A DNA stretch of 64,000 nt, from contig OZ005621.1 of assembly GCA_963930655.1 (NCBI GenBank), forward strand, positions 9,721,001-9,785,000. Direction: 5' to 3'. The notes below the pieces were generated by a model. It did not search any database. It saw nothing but the letters and a program-made list of their open reading frames with translations, and was not told the DNA's origin. Every line of letters begins with the position of its first letter. Positions within the stretch are counted from its first letter, which is position 1. This stretch comes from Myrica gale (Eukaryota > Streptophyta > Magnoliopsida > Fagales > Myricaceae). Positions 1-10,609 of this stretch are shown piece by piece. A program made the position numbers and the translations under genes.

Positions 1-604
1 AAGTGCATAGCGGCTATTGATTACCCTGATAGAAGCTCCATTATGGGCCATTGGACTTTGAAGAAGAGTCTTGTTACTAGGAGAAACAAGAAGGTAAACA
101 CACAATCGCAATGTTTTAAGTATGAAAGTTGGGTACTGGGGCCCCCATCACATTTCAGATGTTAACGGAGATATCTATTCTAGGAGAGATCAGATTTCTA
201 ATCTATTAACATGAGAAATGAAAATGAAAATGAAAAATCTAAAGTAAAAGAGACAGGAGAAAAGAAATGCCTGAAAAATTATGGTTTGCTTACTCACAAA
301 TCTGAATGACATTTCATGTGAAATGTGGTGCTGAGAAAGAAAACTATGGCATCCTATGTTAAATTGTGCAATGAATTAAAAGATCTTTTGAATAAGGGAT
401 TAAGGAAGAATCATTTTCTAAATCTTTGTACTAGCTCAGGATGATGGAAACCAATGTTCAAGCCGGGAGGAGAGTATCAAGAAAGCTATTTTAATGATGC
501 CAATATTCTACTTCCACAACAGGAGTGATAACAGAAATAAATGATAATAATAACTAGAGTATGCTATCTCATTATCTTTCCTCATCTTGCAATTTTATTA
601 TAGC
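1..604. other. Left edge, no recognised gene
   Basis: Bases 1-93 are open on the + strand, ending at an AAG|GTAAAC that would serve as a splice donor, so this could be the tail of an exon whose gene lies to the left. I do not recognise the short peptide (it includes the run DYPDRSSIMGHW). The rest is AT-rich with no coding signal I can identify. The segment ends at the 8-bp target duplication CATTAAAT (605-612) of the first hAT element. Confidence 0.3.
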
Positions 605-612
605 CATTAAAT

Positions 613-2755
613 CAGTGGCGGAATCAGGACCAAAATTCAGGGGGGTCGAATTCTAAAGACGAAATGACAAATTTTTTTTTTCCTTTATAATGCTAAAAAT
701 TGTCTTACAATTACAATATCAAAAATTAAAGACTAAAAGCATTAAAAATATTACAATACATGTACCGTGCTATGTACTGCGACTGAGAGGTGACAATTGC
801 ATCCTACTATTTTGCATCTTTTGAAAATGTTGCAAAACGGCTTCATTCTCTTGTGACAAACTTATCCATTATCTAAATAAAATAAAATAAAGTGAATGTA
901 TCAATATATTGATCATTTTATGGGTGATTGCATTGTCCCAAAAGCTCAATCTAATGGTAAAAAGGTACATCTGATAATTTAGTTTACATATTAACACTCC
1001 CTCATTTGGTGGGCATAAAAGGAGCATAAATCCTAAGTTCGTTGAAGCGTTTGCTTTTGTGTGAACCAAGGTAACACTCTCCTTATATGTGGGCAGAAAT
1101 CCCAATTAACAAGTGGGTATAAAAGCTTATCGAGTTTTAGCTTCCAGTTATTTGTAAGCTATACTCACTTCTTTGATACCATATACCTCTCCAATTGCCG
1201 TAAAAACTTGAACCAATAGGAATTTGATTGAATAGTTTAATTTACATGTTGGCATACACTACACACACATAATAGGCAACTTCTCCAATCACTATCCTTT
1301 ATGATCCTTGAAACTGTTTTACACCCAAGCAAGATTAATAATTTAAGATACATTTTGAAATGAGATATAGACCCTTCTAAATAAGTTCCCAAACATTATC
1401 CCCAATCCTTGAACTTGTTTTGCAACACAAAACATTACGGACTGAGAGACTGAGCATTGAGACTGAGAAGTAGGATCTTACACAAAGCAAAAACACCCCG
1501 AAGTGATAGTAGGTTAAATTTCATGACAAGAATCGGCTACAAGGTAATATAGGTCAAGAATTGCTTCTTCACATTTGGCCAAAAAAAACATAGTTTTTAA
1601 AGAATAAACACCCTCTTATCTGCACCAAATAAAAGTCACTTCTTTAAAGTATGATTTCATAGATGTCAGGATCTAAAACAGAGACTCAAAATATAAAGAT
1701 AGAAACAGACACTTCTTTTGTCTCAAAGAAGTTTCCGGCGAAAGTCTCCTCATAAATCATAATCCTGTCCGTATTTAAAAGTGAACCTCTTTGCTCTGCC
1801 ATTAATTAAGCGATCCGCAAACAGATATTATGACCATTCATCATTTCATTGTCGTAAATGAACTAGAACACTACGATTTATTCATACACAAAACACTGCT
1901 GACAATTATCAGAGAGATATTATAGCAACATCATGCAAACAAGAAATGATGCTTGCAGCGCAATGCAGAACAGAGTAAAAAGTTTGAGAAGGAAAATAGA
2001 AACGAACGAAGTCAGTAGTGGTAGTATCCAAGAAAGCAAAGTGTCTCAAACTCAAAGGCCAAGTATCGTAGAGAAAAGAGCAACAAAAACACACGCATGG
2101 CCGCATGCACCGTATATTGTACAATACAATTAGAAAAAAAAAACGCATTGAAACGTTACACCAGAGAAAAGAAAACCCATAGTTCCATTCTTTGTTTGAG
2201 GACTAACCTGTGGTCCAGTAGGGAGGCAAAAAAGAGAGTTTTGAGAAGATACGGAGAGAATGAAGGTTGAAAGCCGATGAAGAACGAAATGCGTAACGTA
2301 AAGAAATTGATGGGTTTCTTTGAAACAGATTTCCGATTGCAATGTTCACGAGAGAGAGAGAGAAGCCTAACGAGCATGGCACCAGCGAAGCTTCTGAGTT
2401 GCGAGGTGTTTTCCAGGGATTGAAAATGTGTTGTCAACTTGGTAATAATTCGGTAGACGTAGAATCTCTCAGATAATTGTTAACTGAATCAAGAAGAAGA
2501 GACGTGGAGTTTGGTAATTGGAGGATTATTGTAACAGTCTTTACTTAAAAACTTTCATTATGTAGTGATAGTGGAAAATTGTCGTTGAAGCTGCTGGTGA
2601 GAACGATAAAAGGGCCTGGGCCTGAGCCTCAGGGGTATCGGGACCAGGCCAACTTATTATTAAAAAAAAAGTAATGAATTTTTTTGTTTTGTTTTGTTTT
2701 GGTGGTGTGAGGGGTAGCGGCCGCCCAGGGTCGCTACCCCTTCCTTCCGCCACTG
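613..2755 (-). mobile_element. Non-autonomous hAT element 1 with captured DNA
   Basis: The element is bounded by the 8-bp target duplication CATTAAAT at 605-612 and 2756-2763. Its ends read CAGTGGCGGAATCAGG inward from the left and CAGTGGCGGAAGGAAGG inward from the right, an imperfect terminal inverted repeat. The left subterminal zone has the GGGGGTCGAATT block seen in the other three family members; the right one has GGTAGCGGCCGCCCAGGG. Strand is given as - because the transposase-bearing relative at 3058-4259 reads from the CGGCCGCC end towards the GGGTCGAA end. No transposase is left. The interior is host-like DNA, including a candidate first exon at 2208-2377. A stretch near 935-1060 resembles a widespread plant repeat and may be a nested older insertion (low confidence). 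Confidence 0.85.
2208..2377 (-). pseudogene. Captured putative first exon with targeting-like peptide
   Basis: On the - strand an ATG at 2377 opens a frame of 56 codons ending at CAG|GTTAGT, a good plant splice donor (boundary 2208). The peptide starts MLVRLLSLSREHCNRKS and is rich in Arg, Ser, Lys and hydrophobic residues with no acidic residues in the first ten, which suits a mitochondrial or plastid presequence. I do not recognise the protein. It lies wholly inside hAT element 1, so the simplest reading is a captured 5' end of a host gene with no matching downstream exon. It could also be chance open sequence. Confidence 0.35.
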
Positions 2756-2818
2756 CATTAAATATAATATACAAAAAACTGAAGTTAAACAACTGCATGC
2801 TTTTACGTAATGACATAC

Positions 2819-2947
2819 TTTGATTCCAAGTAAAGTAGCAATTGCACCTCCAAGGGAATGCCCAACAATGCGAACATCATACCCATCACACTCGCATCCA
2901 GCTCCAATCAAAGAGGAAAGGAAGCCACTTGATTTAGACTCCGCATT
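2819..2947 (-). pseudogene. Class-3 lipase exon fragment
   Basis: The - strand encodes GYDVRIVGHSLGGAIATLLG, containing the nucleophile elbow GHSLGG (G-x-S-x-G) of alpha/beta-hydrolase class 3 lipases, in the style of plant diacylglycerol-lipase-like proteins. The frame runs into AAA|GTATGT, a plausible donor at 2819. Upstream, a stop in this frame near 2980 means the exon start must lie between there and the motif. No exon with the catalytic Asp or His is recognised nearby. hAT element 1 sits 56 bp downstream in the presumed intron and hAT element 2 about 110 bp upstream, so the gene is either broken by both or was already a fragment. Which lipase subfamily it belongs to is not settled. Confidence 0.6.
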
Positions 2948-3057
2948 TGAATTTGGTGATTGTCCAGGGAGGAAAAGAAGACAACATATATGTGAGCCCT
3001 CTTATGTCAGCATTTGTAAAAAGTCCAGCACCTTAAACATTGCAGTTCAGACACCAC

Positions 3058-4259
3058 CATGGGCGGATCTAGGAGGGTGCGGGCGGGGGCGGCCGCCCCC
3101 ACTGGCTCTAAAAATTCTTTGTAAATTTTTTTTTTGGTTATTAAGAAGTAGGCCCGCCCCTACTGCCTAGCTGCCCCGGCCTGCTTCTAAGGCCAGTGGG
3201 GGCAGGACTGGGCCAGCGAGGGCACACCCACTGGCCCAGTCCGTGTGGCCTAATTGCTTAATTTTTTTAAAATCAGAGGGTGAAATTACTCCATTTTATC
3301 CTCTGATTTTTTTAAAAAAAAATTACTCACGCCTCTCTCTCTCTCACTTTGCGATCTCTCTGTTTCTCCCTCAGTCCTCACGCCTCAGCAGTCCCTCTCA
3401 CTGGTCCATTATCACTTTAACTGCATAATACATAAATTATGTAGGTCCTCACTAATTTATCATTTTCTAATTAGAAAGGAAAGCACATGAATATTGTTTT
3501 TGATTAATCTAATTTATTATTGAGGTTATATTTTAACGAGAAATAGCTGAGTGCACCAATACTTTTTGACAGAAGAAGATTCCTTATCTTCATATAGGCA
3601 TCAAACTCCATAATTATTGATGGGTGTTAAGAATTGTCTTCCTCATATGCTGATGGACATTTTGTTTTGTTTTGTTTTGTTCTTTTTAGATAATGGATAG
3701 ATTTTTGATAAAAAAAAAGCCACAAAGCATGAAGTCGTCTAATACTCCTAATGTGACTACTACTTCTAATGAGGATTCTAGTTCAAAAAGATCTCGCCCT
3801 TTGTTGAGTTCGGATGATATTATTTCTGACCTAGGGTTGCGTAAATCTATTGATTTGTGCAGCACAGACCACACTTGCTATCATTAAAGACATTGGGGAT
3901 GAATTTTTTTGTCTTATGGTTGATGAGTCTCGAGATAGTTCAATGAAGGAGCAAATAACAGTGGTTTTGAGATATGTGAACAAAAGTGGATAGGTGATTG
4001 AACGGTTTCTTAGTGTGGAACATGTTACTGACACATGCTACCAGTCTTTAAAAACTGCTATAAATAAATTGTTTGCAAGACATGGGTTATAAATTGTTTC
4101 TTGGTATGGATAAATGTATTTCATTATTTTTAATATTTTTAGTTCTTAATTTATGATATTGTAATTTTAAGACACTTTTTACGTTATGTGGAATAGAAAA
4201 TTTGGTCATTTTTCTTTAGAAATTCGACCCCCTCATTCTATATCCTAGATACGCCACTG
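3058..4259 (+). mobile_element. Deleted hAT element 2 with transposase remnant
   Basis: This element has the 8-bp target duplication GACACCAC at 3050-3057 and 4260-4267. Ends are CATGGGCGGATCTAGG on the left and CAGTGGCGTATCTAGG inward from the right. The left part carries the CGGCCGCC motif and the GC-rich block of the family; the right part, read inward, gives the GGGGGTCGAATTTCTAAAG block. It is the same family as the elements at 613, 5213 and 27669 but in the opposite orientation. At 1.2 kb it is internally deleted, and it is the only copy here in which transposase sequence can be recognised. Confidence 0.88.
3693..4092 (+). pseudogene. hAT transposase remnant (ZMYM1-like/DUF4371)
   Basis: The first frame begins MDRFLIKKK at 3693, like the N-terminus of plant proteins annotated as zinc finger MYM-type protein 1-like, followed by a Ser/Thr-rich linker and a KRSR basic patch. 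After about 50 codons the frame breaks. From about 3860 another frame reads IIKDIGDEFFCLMVDESRDS and continues with a conserved segment ending KTAINKLFARHGL. This is the DUF4371-type part of hAT transposases, with the Asp of VDESRD visible. A TAG at about 3991 interrupts it. The zinc finger, most of the catalytic domain and the C-terminal hAT dimerisation domain are absent, so it cannot encode a functional transposase. Confidence 0.8.
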
Positions 4260-4267
4260 GACACCAC

Positions 4268-5212
4268 CATTGGAAATGTTGAATGTATTCAAATTTTAAC
4301 CTTAGAATCTGCGAACCAGCCTCATTCCATTCATATATCTCTGAGGATGGCAGCATAAATACACCACACAAAGGTAGAGAGAGACGAACAATTTACACCA
4401 GGGAGTAAAGTACTATCCAGGCTACTTGTCCAATTTATGGAATTTAAGGAACTACCATCAAATGGTTTCCTCCAACTTTTCCTATAACCGAGTTCCAATA
4501 GCCGTGGACTACTAACAGGGAAGGGAAGGAGTAACTGGATTGCAACTCTTAAATTTTTTGGGATTCACTCTCTCAACCCTTCAGAGAATGCATGATCCAA
4601 TCGGCTCCTACTTACATAAAGAACCATATAAAAATATGTGGTGCAAGCGTGTGGTTCCATGCAAGAGTATTTGCAGGTGTTGATACAGAAACATCTGAGA
4701 AAGCAAAGGCACTCAAATAGTCCAACATTTGACAGCATCAGAAACAACATTTTGTCTCTTCATGCACTTTAATTAATATTTCCCATTTTGCTTAATATAG
4801 ATCTTCAACACTCTTCAGGATAACCTTTATATTCATTAGTCCTGAACAGGTTTGTCATTCCTTCTCCATGTGCGTGCGTCTGAAGAGTCCAAACGGCATG
4901 GCAGCATAACATCAGCTCCAGTATCATAAAATAATTAAACAAGTTAAGTTCTCCCCTCTTGAATTTTTTGCAGAATAGTCCATCAAAAGGAGTGTGTAAT
5001 CTTTTCCTCTTCCCAAGGTTTAGTTTCAGTAATCCTCAGGCAACTGCTACAAGGTGTATGCTGAAAATTTCGGGTGTTGTAAAAATAATTGGGAGAAAAG
5101 AAGCTTCGTGAAGCTTAATCATATTATCTTTCCAGCTTTTCCACCCCTCAAATCATTCTACTGCAGCTGATATTAACATCATTCTCTTTTTCATTTTGTA
5201 AAAATATTCACA
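4268..5212. other. Spacer between hAT elements 2 and 3
   Basis: AT-rich sequence with only short, non-conserved open frames. If the lipase exon at 2819-2947 belonged to an intact ancestral gene, its upstream exons could lie here on the - strand, but I could not recognise any lipase sequence in this stretch. Confidence 0.4.
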
Positions 5213-6578
5213 CAGTAACAGATTCAGAATCCAATTTAAAGGGAACGAATTTTTAAGGCAAAATAATAAAAAAACAAATATAACAAAAAGTGTATTAGAA
5301 TTAAAATATCAAAAATTAAGGACTCAAAATATTAAATTACAAGTACCGTATATTTATTGAGACTGAGAAATAGCAATTGGATTCGAAATTGACATTAAAA
5401 TAAATTAACATAAATACAATAAAATAGTTTGAAATTGACAAACAAAAATTTACCTCGAAGTTGCTGAAAGTTCAATGATCATCATTAATTGGGTAAAAAA
5501 AAATAGAATAAAAATTGGTAACACAGTAGCACGAAATGTAACCCTCTAACTATTACATAGGAATAACGAGTCTTAGGAGTTTGAAATTAAAAGCGTCACA
5601 GTTGATATTCAAGACTATCTAGAGTACATATTAAAAAGGCACCTCTAGCTGTCACTCCCATCGCAAATGTTACTTTTAATGTCATTTATTTTAGAAAAGT
5701 CTGTTTCTAGAGTGTTAACATCTTGGTGTTGATTGATTACAGTAATTTTAAGAAAATTAATGGAATCATAATAATATATAGAAAAGGTTATCTTATTTCA
5801 TTGGTTGATTGTTGTCTGACGTAAAAAAAAAATTCTTCATGGCGGCTTGAATACTAATAGGTTGTTTGGTTGGGTAGATATCGGTCTTAATAAGCCTGCA
5901 TGTGGGGGCCACTTTTTTTGGTGGCAGGTAAGTGAAACTCCATCTCCTAGAAACCCCTTTTCGTTCACTAGTCATACACAGTCCAGTACAAGTAGAGAGA
6001 AACCGCCTCATTTTCTCCTTCTGCGACTCTTCGATCTGCTTCCGTTGCGGTCCAGCTTGATGAGCAAGGAGTCAAGGACCCGAATCAGCACGCCGCAGTG
6101 TTGGCGCAGGACGAGCAGAACGATCGACTGGGAGCTGAAGCCCGGACCCCTATGGCATGCTGGTCCAGAAGCGAGACGACGAAGACGACGTCGATGACGA
6201 GGCCGATGCTACTTCTCTCGGTCCCATGATCAAGATCACCGTCTCCCACAGCCCCGCCCGCCACGAGGCCCATGTCCCAGCGCAATCTTCTTTTGGGGAT
6301 AAAAAGAATGCTCTTGCACAGGAAACTGGTTTGGAGCCTAAAGACCAGATACTCTTGTTCAGGGGGAAAGAGAAGAGGATGAAGAGCTTTTGTACATGGC
6401 AGGTGTGAAGGATAGGTCGAAAATTTTTCTTTTTTTGAGGAACCTGCCGTAGTTGGCCTGGGTCTAATGGGTGTCGGGGGCTCGGGTCAACTTATGAAAA
6501 AAAAAAATACATGTAAAAATTTTTTTTGGGCCGAGCAATGGGTAGCGGCCGCCATGGTTCGCCACCCCTGCATCCGCC
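5213..6578 (-). mobile_element. Old hAT element 3 carrying a BAG gene fragment
   Basis: The left end CAGTAACAGATTCAGAATCC is a decayed form of the family terminus CAGTGGCGGATCCAGG. It is followed by the same subterminal order as elements 1 and 4 (a TATCAAAAATTAAGGACT block, then a TACAAGTACCGTAT block). The right end carries GGTAGCGGCCGCCATGG and CTGCATCCGCCTCT, nearly identical to element 4. The right boundary runs into a (TA)n tract, so the target duplication cannot be resolved and the end is good only to a few bases. The interior holds a BAG co-chaperone fragment. Decay of the left end suggests this is the oldest of the four copies. Confidence 0.7.
6112..6462 (+). pseudogene. BAG-family co-chaperone fragment (ubiquitin-like region)
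   Basis: The region encodes GPMIKITVSHSPARHEAHVP and ETGLEPKDQILLFRGKEK, which match the ubiquitin-like domain of plant BAG1-4 type regulators of Hsp70. Upstream is the family's N-terminal block: WELKPG in one frame and MLVQKRDDEDD in another, so at least one frameshift separates them near 6155. A second frameshift near 6370 moves the frame to EDEELLYMAGVKDRSK, the end of the ubiquitin-like domain. Homology stops at about 6440, where the subterminal sequence of the hAT begins; the BAG domain itself, which binds the Hsp70 ATPase domain, is missing. The fragment reads against the transposase orientation of its host element. Non-functional. Confidence 0.82.
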
Positions 6579-6647
6579 TCTCTATATATATATATATATA
6601 CATTAATCAGTAATGGGAGAAATTCTTGGATGTCACTTATATATATA
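6579..6647. repeat. TA-rich junction between two elements
   Basis: A (TA)n tract follows the end of hAT element 3, then about 30 bp of unique sequence, then another TATATA run that abuts the foldback element. These AT tracts are the insertion targets and hide the exact target duplications. Confidence 0.6.
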
Positions 6648-7792
6648 GGGTTAAATGTATCACATACCCCTGTGGTATTCGAGAATTGCAAATATACCCC
6701 CGAGGTAAGCAAAATCATTTTCATACCCCTGAGGTAAACATCAAGTTCATAATATGTCCATCCGTTAATGTGTTGTTTGAAACATTAACGGTAAATGCTG
6801 ACGTGGCAAAAATAGACACGTCGGCACCAATCATACGATGACACGTCATCGCTCAGGGACATATTTGCAATTTGCGAATACCATAGGGGCATGTGATTCA
6901 TTTAAGCTTTTTTTTTAAAAAAAAATTAAAATTAATTTTTTTTAAATAGACATTTCAGCACCAATAATATGATGACACATCATCATATTTAATTTTAAAA
7001 AGAAATTATTATTTAAACAAAAAGACTTGACCCCATTTTCCTTCAACATATCCCATGTGTTCGTTTCTGTCTTTTTTATATATTTTTTTAAAAAAAAATA
7101 TTTGTAGTTCAACTTAGCCATTGTATTCGTTTCTGTATGTTTTTTATTTTTTATTTTAAATTTAATTTAAAAAAAAAACGAACACAAAACGACTTAGCTC
7201 CATTTTCCTTCAACATATCTCATGTGTTTGTTTCTATATTTTTTTTTTCGTTTTTTCATAATTTGTTTTAAAAAAAAACATGCGTAGTTCAAAAACACAC
7301 ACACATAAACGAATATAGTGGCTAAATTGAACTACGCAAGTTTTTTTTTTTAAAAAATATGTATAAAAAAAAGACAGAAACGAACACATGAGATATGTTG
7401 AAGGAAAATTGGGCTAAGTCTTTTTTTTTAAGTAATAATTTATTTTTAAAATTAAATATGATGGCGTGTCATCCTCTTATTGGTGCTGACGTGTCTATTT
7501 TAAAAAAATTAATTTAATTTTTTTTTAAAAAAACTTAAATGCATCACATGCCCCTGTGGTATACGCAAATTGCAAATATGCCCCTGAGCGATGACGTGTC
7601 ATCATATGATTGGTGCTGACGTGTCTATTTTTGTCACGTTAGCATTTACCGTTAGTGTTTCAAACGACACATTAACGGAGGAACATAATGTGACCTTGAT
7701 ATTTACCTTAGGGGTATGAAAATGATTTTGTTTACCTCAGGGGTATATTTGCAATTTGCGTATACCACAAGAGTATGAGATGCATTTAACCC
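6648..7792. mobile_element. Long-inverted-repeat foldback (Mutator-like MITE)
   Basis: The two halves are inverted copies. The left arm begins GGGTTAAATGTATCACATAC and the right arm, read inward, begins GGGTTAAATGCATCTCATAC. Both continue with 'CCCCT-GAGGTA' and 'GACGTGTC' motifs and a mirrored CATTAACGG block, and the pairing extends to the centre near 7000-7430 (the CTTCAACATAT motif on one side, ATATGTTGAAG on the other). The 9-bp flanks are both ATATATATA (6639-6647, 7793-7801), which fits a Mutator-type target duplication but is low complexity. No coding capacity. A transcript across it would form a hairpin of roughly 500 bp per arm. Confidence 0.75.
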
Positions 7793-7944
7793 ATATATAT
7801 ACACACAGGGCTAAGACAGACCTAGTCCAACTCAAACGCACCATGCAAACTCACACGTAGACTTAGACTGACCGGATAACTTAAGTATCAGTATTTCAGC
7901 TATGAACTTGTTCACACGTAGTATGATTCAAACTCACCGTTCAC

Positions 7945-9013
7945 TAGGGCTGTACAATGCCACCGGGAAATTCCGGTGGCACCGGCACCGGTACCGGCAT
8001 CGGGTTTCCGGTTTTTGGTCTAACCTGTGCCGGTGTAGGTTTGGTTTTTTGAAAAAACCGGCGGTTCCCAGTTTAACCGGCACCGGGTTTCCCGGTGTAG
8101 GTTAAACCGGGATTTTTTTTTTAGTTTTTTTATTTTAATTTCTACTCAATAGTTTAAACTTTAGTTTTACCTCAAGACATAATATTCTAGAAGCATGACA
8201 AGGTTTACTCAATAGTTTAGTTTCACTTGAATATTTGAGATTTGTTGTTGGTTTTGTCTAATCAAATGCTTACATTCAAGTTACCAATAAACTTGCTAGG
8301 TGAATGAACTAGTTATTTAGAATTTTGGTAGAAAAATTACAAATTTATTGTATTTAAAAGGTTATATATGAAGGCATTGGAATCATAATTAAAAAGTTTA
8401 GTGTCAAACTTTGGTAAGTACATCGCATAATATAAGTCAAGAGGTCGAGATTCTACCACAAAAAATTTTAAATCAATGTATTAGTTTAAGAGTTTTTATG
8501 AAATACTAACAAATTGTCTAAATTTTAAAATTGACAAATCACTATTAAATTTATACCATGCTTGCAAACAAATTGTTATTGATTTGTTAATTAGAGGGGA
8601 AACACATATTCTCTCATCTAAGTGTTGTTAGGGTCTAAACTGAATTTTTCAAAAGATAATAGTTTCTATTTACAGTGACGTCTCTATTACTTTGAACTTT
8701 AAATTCTCATCTTATCTTTTAAAATGATCTTTAATTTTATTGATTTTGGAATTTGGATTTCATTAGTTTAGATTTTATTGATATGTGATTAATGGACCAA
8801 AAGAAAAAAGAAAAAATACATTGAGCCAAGTACGTAAAATGCTAAAAAAATGGCTCAATATTAATATAGGATAACCGGAAACCGCCACCGCTAAGAGCCG
8901 GTTTTTGCCCTTAACGGTGTAGGTGTAGGGGTAATTTTTTCAAAACCGGCCTACCCGGTGTAGGTGCCGGTTTTGGCCAAAACCGACACCTACACCGGGG
9001 TTGTACAACCCTA
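7945..9013. mobile_element. Ac-like hAT MITE (1.07 kb)
   Basis: The 8-bp target duplication CCGTTCAC lies at 7937-7944 and 9014-9021. The termini are TAGGGCTGTACAA and, from the right inward, TAGGGTTGTACAA. Subterminal zones of about 150 bp at both ends are dense in CCGG/ACCGG motifs in both orientations; the core is AT-rich and non-coding. The TAGGG-type ends and 8-bp duplication place it in the Ac/Ds-like part of the hAT superfamily, distinct from the CAGTGGCGG family above. Confidence 0.85.
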
Positions 9014-9021
9014 CCGTTCAC

Positions 9022-10609
9022 CTACTGAATTCGATTCGTCCAAGACACCTCCGTACGTAATCTTTACTAAGTACTCATGTGCTTTATTTCTTTTGTCCAC
9101 CACGTTTCAAATAATTAGCCCCTATCCTATACTAGTTAGTTTTCTATGGCCCCTTGCGTCGTATCCTTCATTAAAACACGTTTCAAATTGTCATCCAAAT
9201 GTGATATAAAATGTACGTGCTAACCGCTAATCTCATAAAGTCTCATATGTTTTTACCACACTTAATATGTGTATAAGAAATTTATCTCCAATCAACCAAT
9301 AATCTGACCAATACATTATAGGTTCAATTAATAATTAGTCATATAACTCCCCTACAAGAAAACTACACCGGTCACTGTTTTATAAATCTATTAAAAAGTC
9401 ACGATGTTATGCCTCACTTAAATTACCGTTTTGATCTTTAAAAAAATTAATATCAGAACCGAGCACCGAAATCATCACGTCATTACACAATCTTTACATT
9501 GGGTGAATTAGCTTAGCACTTTAATTAACGTGGGATTATAATTACTACCGGCCTCCCTAATCTTTATTTGAGTAACTTAAATTTGTTAGAGGTGATTGTA
9601 TTTTAATATTATTCTTCTTTTCTAAGTAGGCATAGAATTATTTCACGAAGGTTGAAGGTTGAGTGCATCGATATTTTTCATAAAGCAGTGTGCATGACAC
9701 AAACTTTGTCAGATCATACGTCCAATCCCAAATCGATTGATGGATTTTTTGCTCAGGTTGGCGTGAAAAGCTTGTTAAAGTCCTTTGAAGATTCAGATAT
9801 ATACTGCAGCTTCTTATAATTCACTCTCTGTAAAAGAACCCCGTCTTTAATTTCCCCACCTGAGTACTCGACCTTTCTCTACTCTCTGACTCAAATATTC
9901 TCTGTTCGTAAGACCATTGGGCTTCTGTTTGGTTTTGTTTAAGAGAAGCAAATCTAAGTCAGAAACATGTATGTTACGATTGGTATATTCTGTTCTTAGC
10001 CCCATTGGAAAAATGAATATATATGGGATAGAAGTTGAAGCTTTGTTTTTTTGTTTTTGGTGTGGGGTTATGAAGAAAGTTAATTTCTCCTTGCCTGTTT
10101 CCATAATATTGTATTGTTCGCCATTTTCCCCTTTGTATATCCACTCATGTAATTCCTCCTTGCCTGTTTCCATAAAAATGAATATCCACTCATGTAATTC
10201 CCTTTCTATAGGTGCTTGTAGCTCTATTGTCCCTTTCAGTCTCAATCTTCTTTTTTTAATTTTATTCTTATTTTATGTGACATTCTTTTTCCTACGTTGT
10301 TATATATATGTTTTTGGTTAGGTCATGCGTTCGATGTGTCGTGGTGGTGTAGGTAACTATGTCCCTCAGAATTCAAAAGGAGATCCGCTTAAACGAAGAC
10401 ATTGTCGACAAGCCAAATAATGGACGTGCATGGAACCCATTCCCTTTAGTAAAATGCAACTTGGTCTGCTCGAGGATAGAAAAGACAAGAAATCGCGGCG
10501 GTCTTCGACGTCATATATTATTCCATTTGTATTTATGTTAACCCAGTCAAGGTTTGTAAAGATCGAGAAGCCAAAACTGTAGCCGAAGAAATCCAGAAGG
10601 AAAACAACA
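9022..10609. other. Upstream region of the glycosyltransferase
   Basis: AT-rich intergenic DNA. At 10080-10205 two short units are duplicated: TCCTTGCCTGTTTCCATA near 10087 and 10157, and TATCCACTCATGTAATTCC near 10138 and 10183. Open frames on both strands at 9847-10321 lack homology I can recognise and are probably chance. No TATA box can be assigned with confidence, although the promoter of the downstream gene must lie here. Confidence 0.4.

Noticed and set aside
9847..10321. Frames of 132 and 134 codons upstream of the glycosyltransferase
   Set aside because: They overlap each other on opposite strands, contain small internal duplications and resemble no protein I know; chance frames in low-complexity DNA are more likely.
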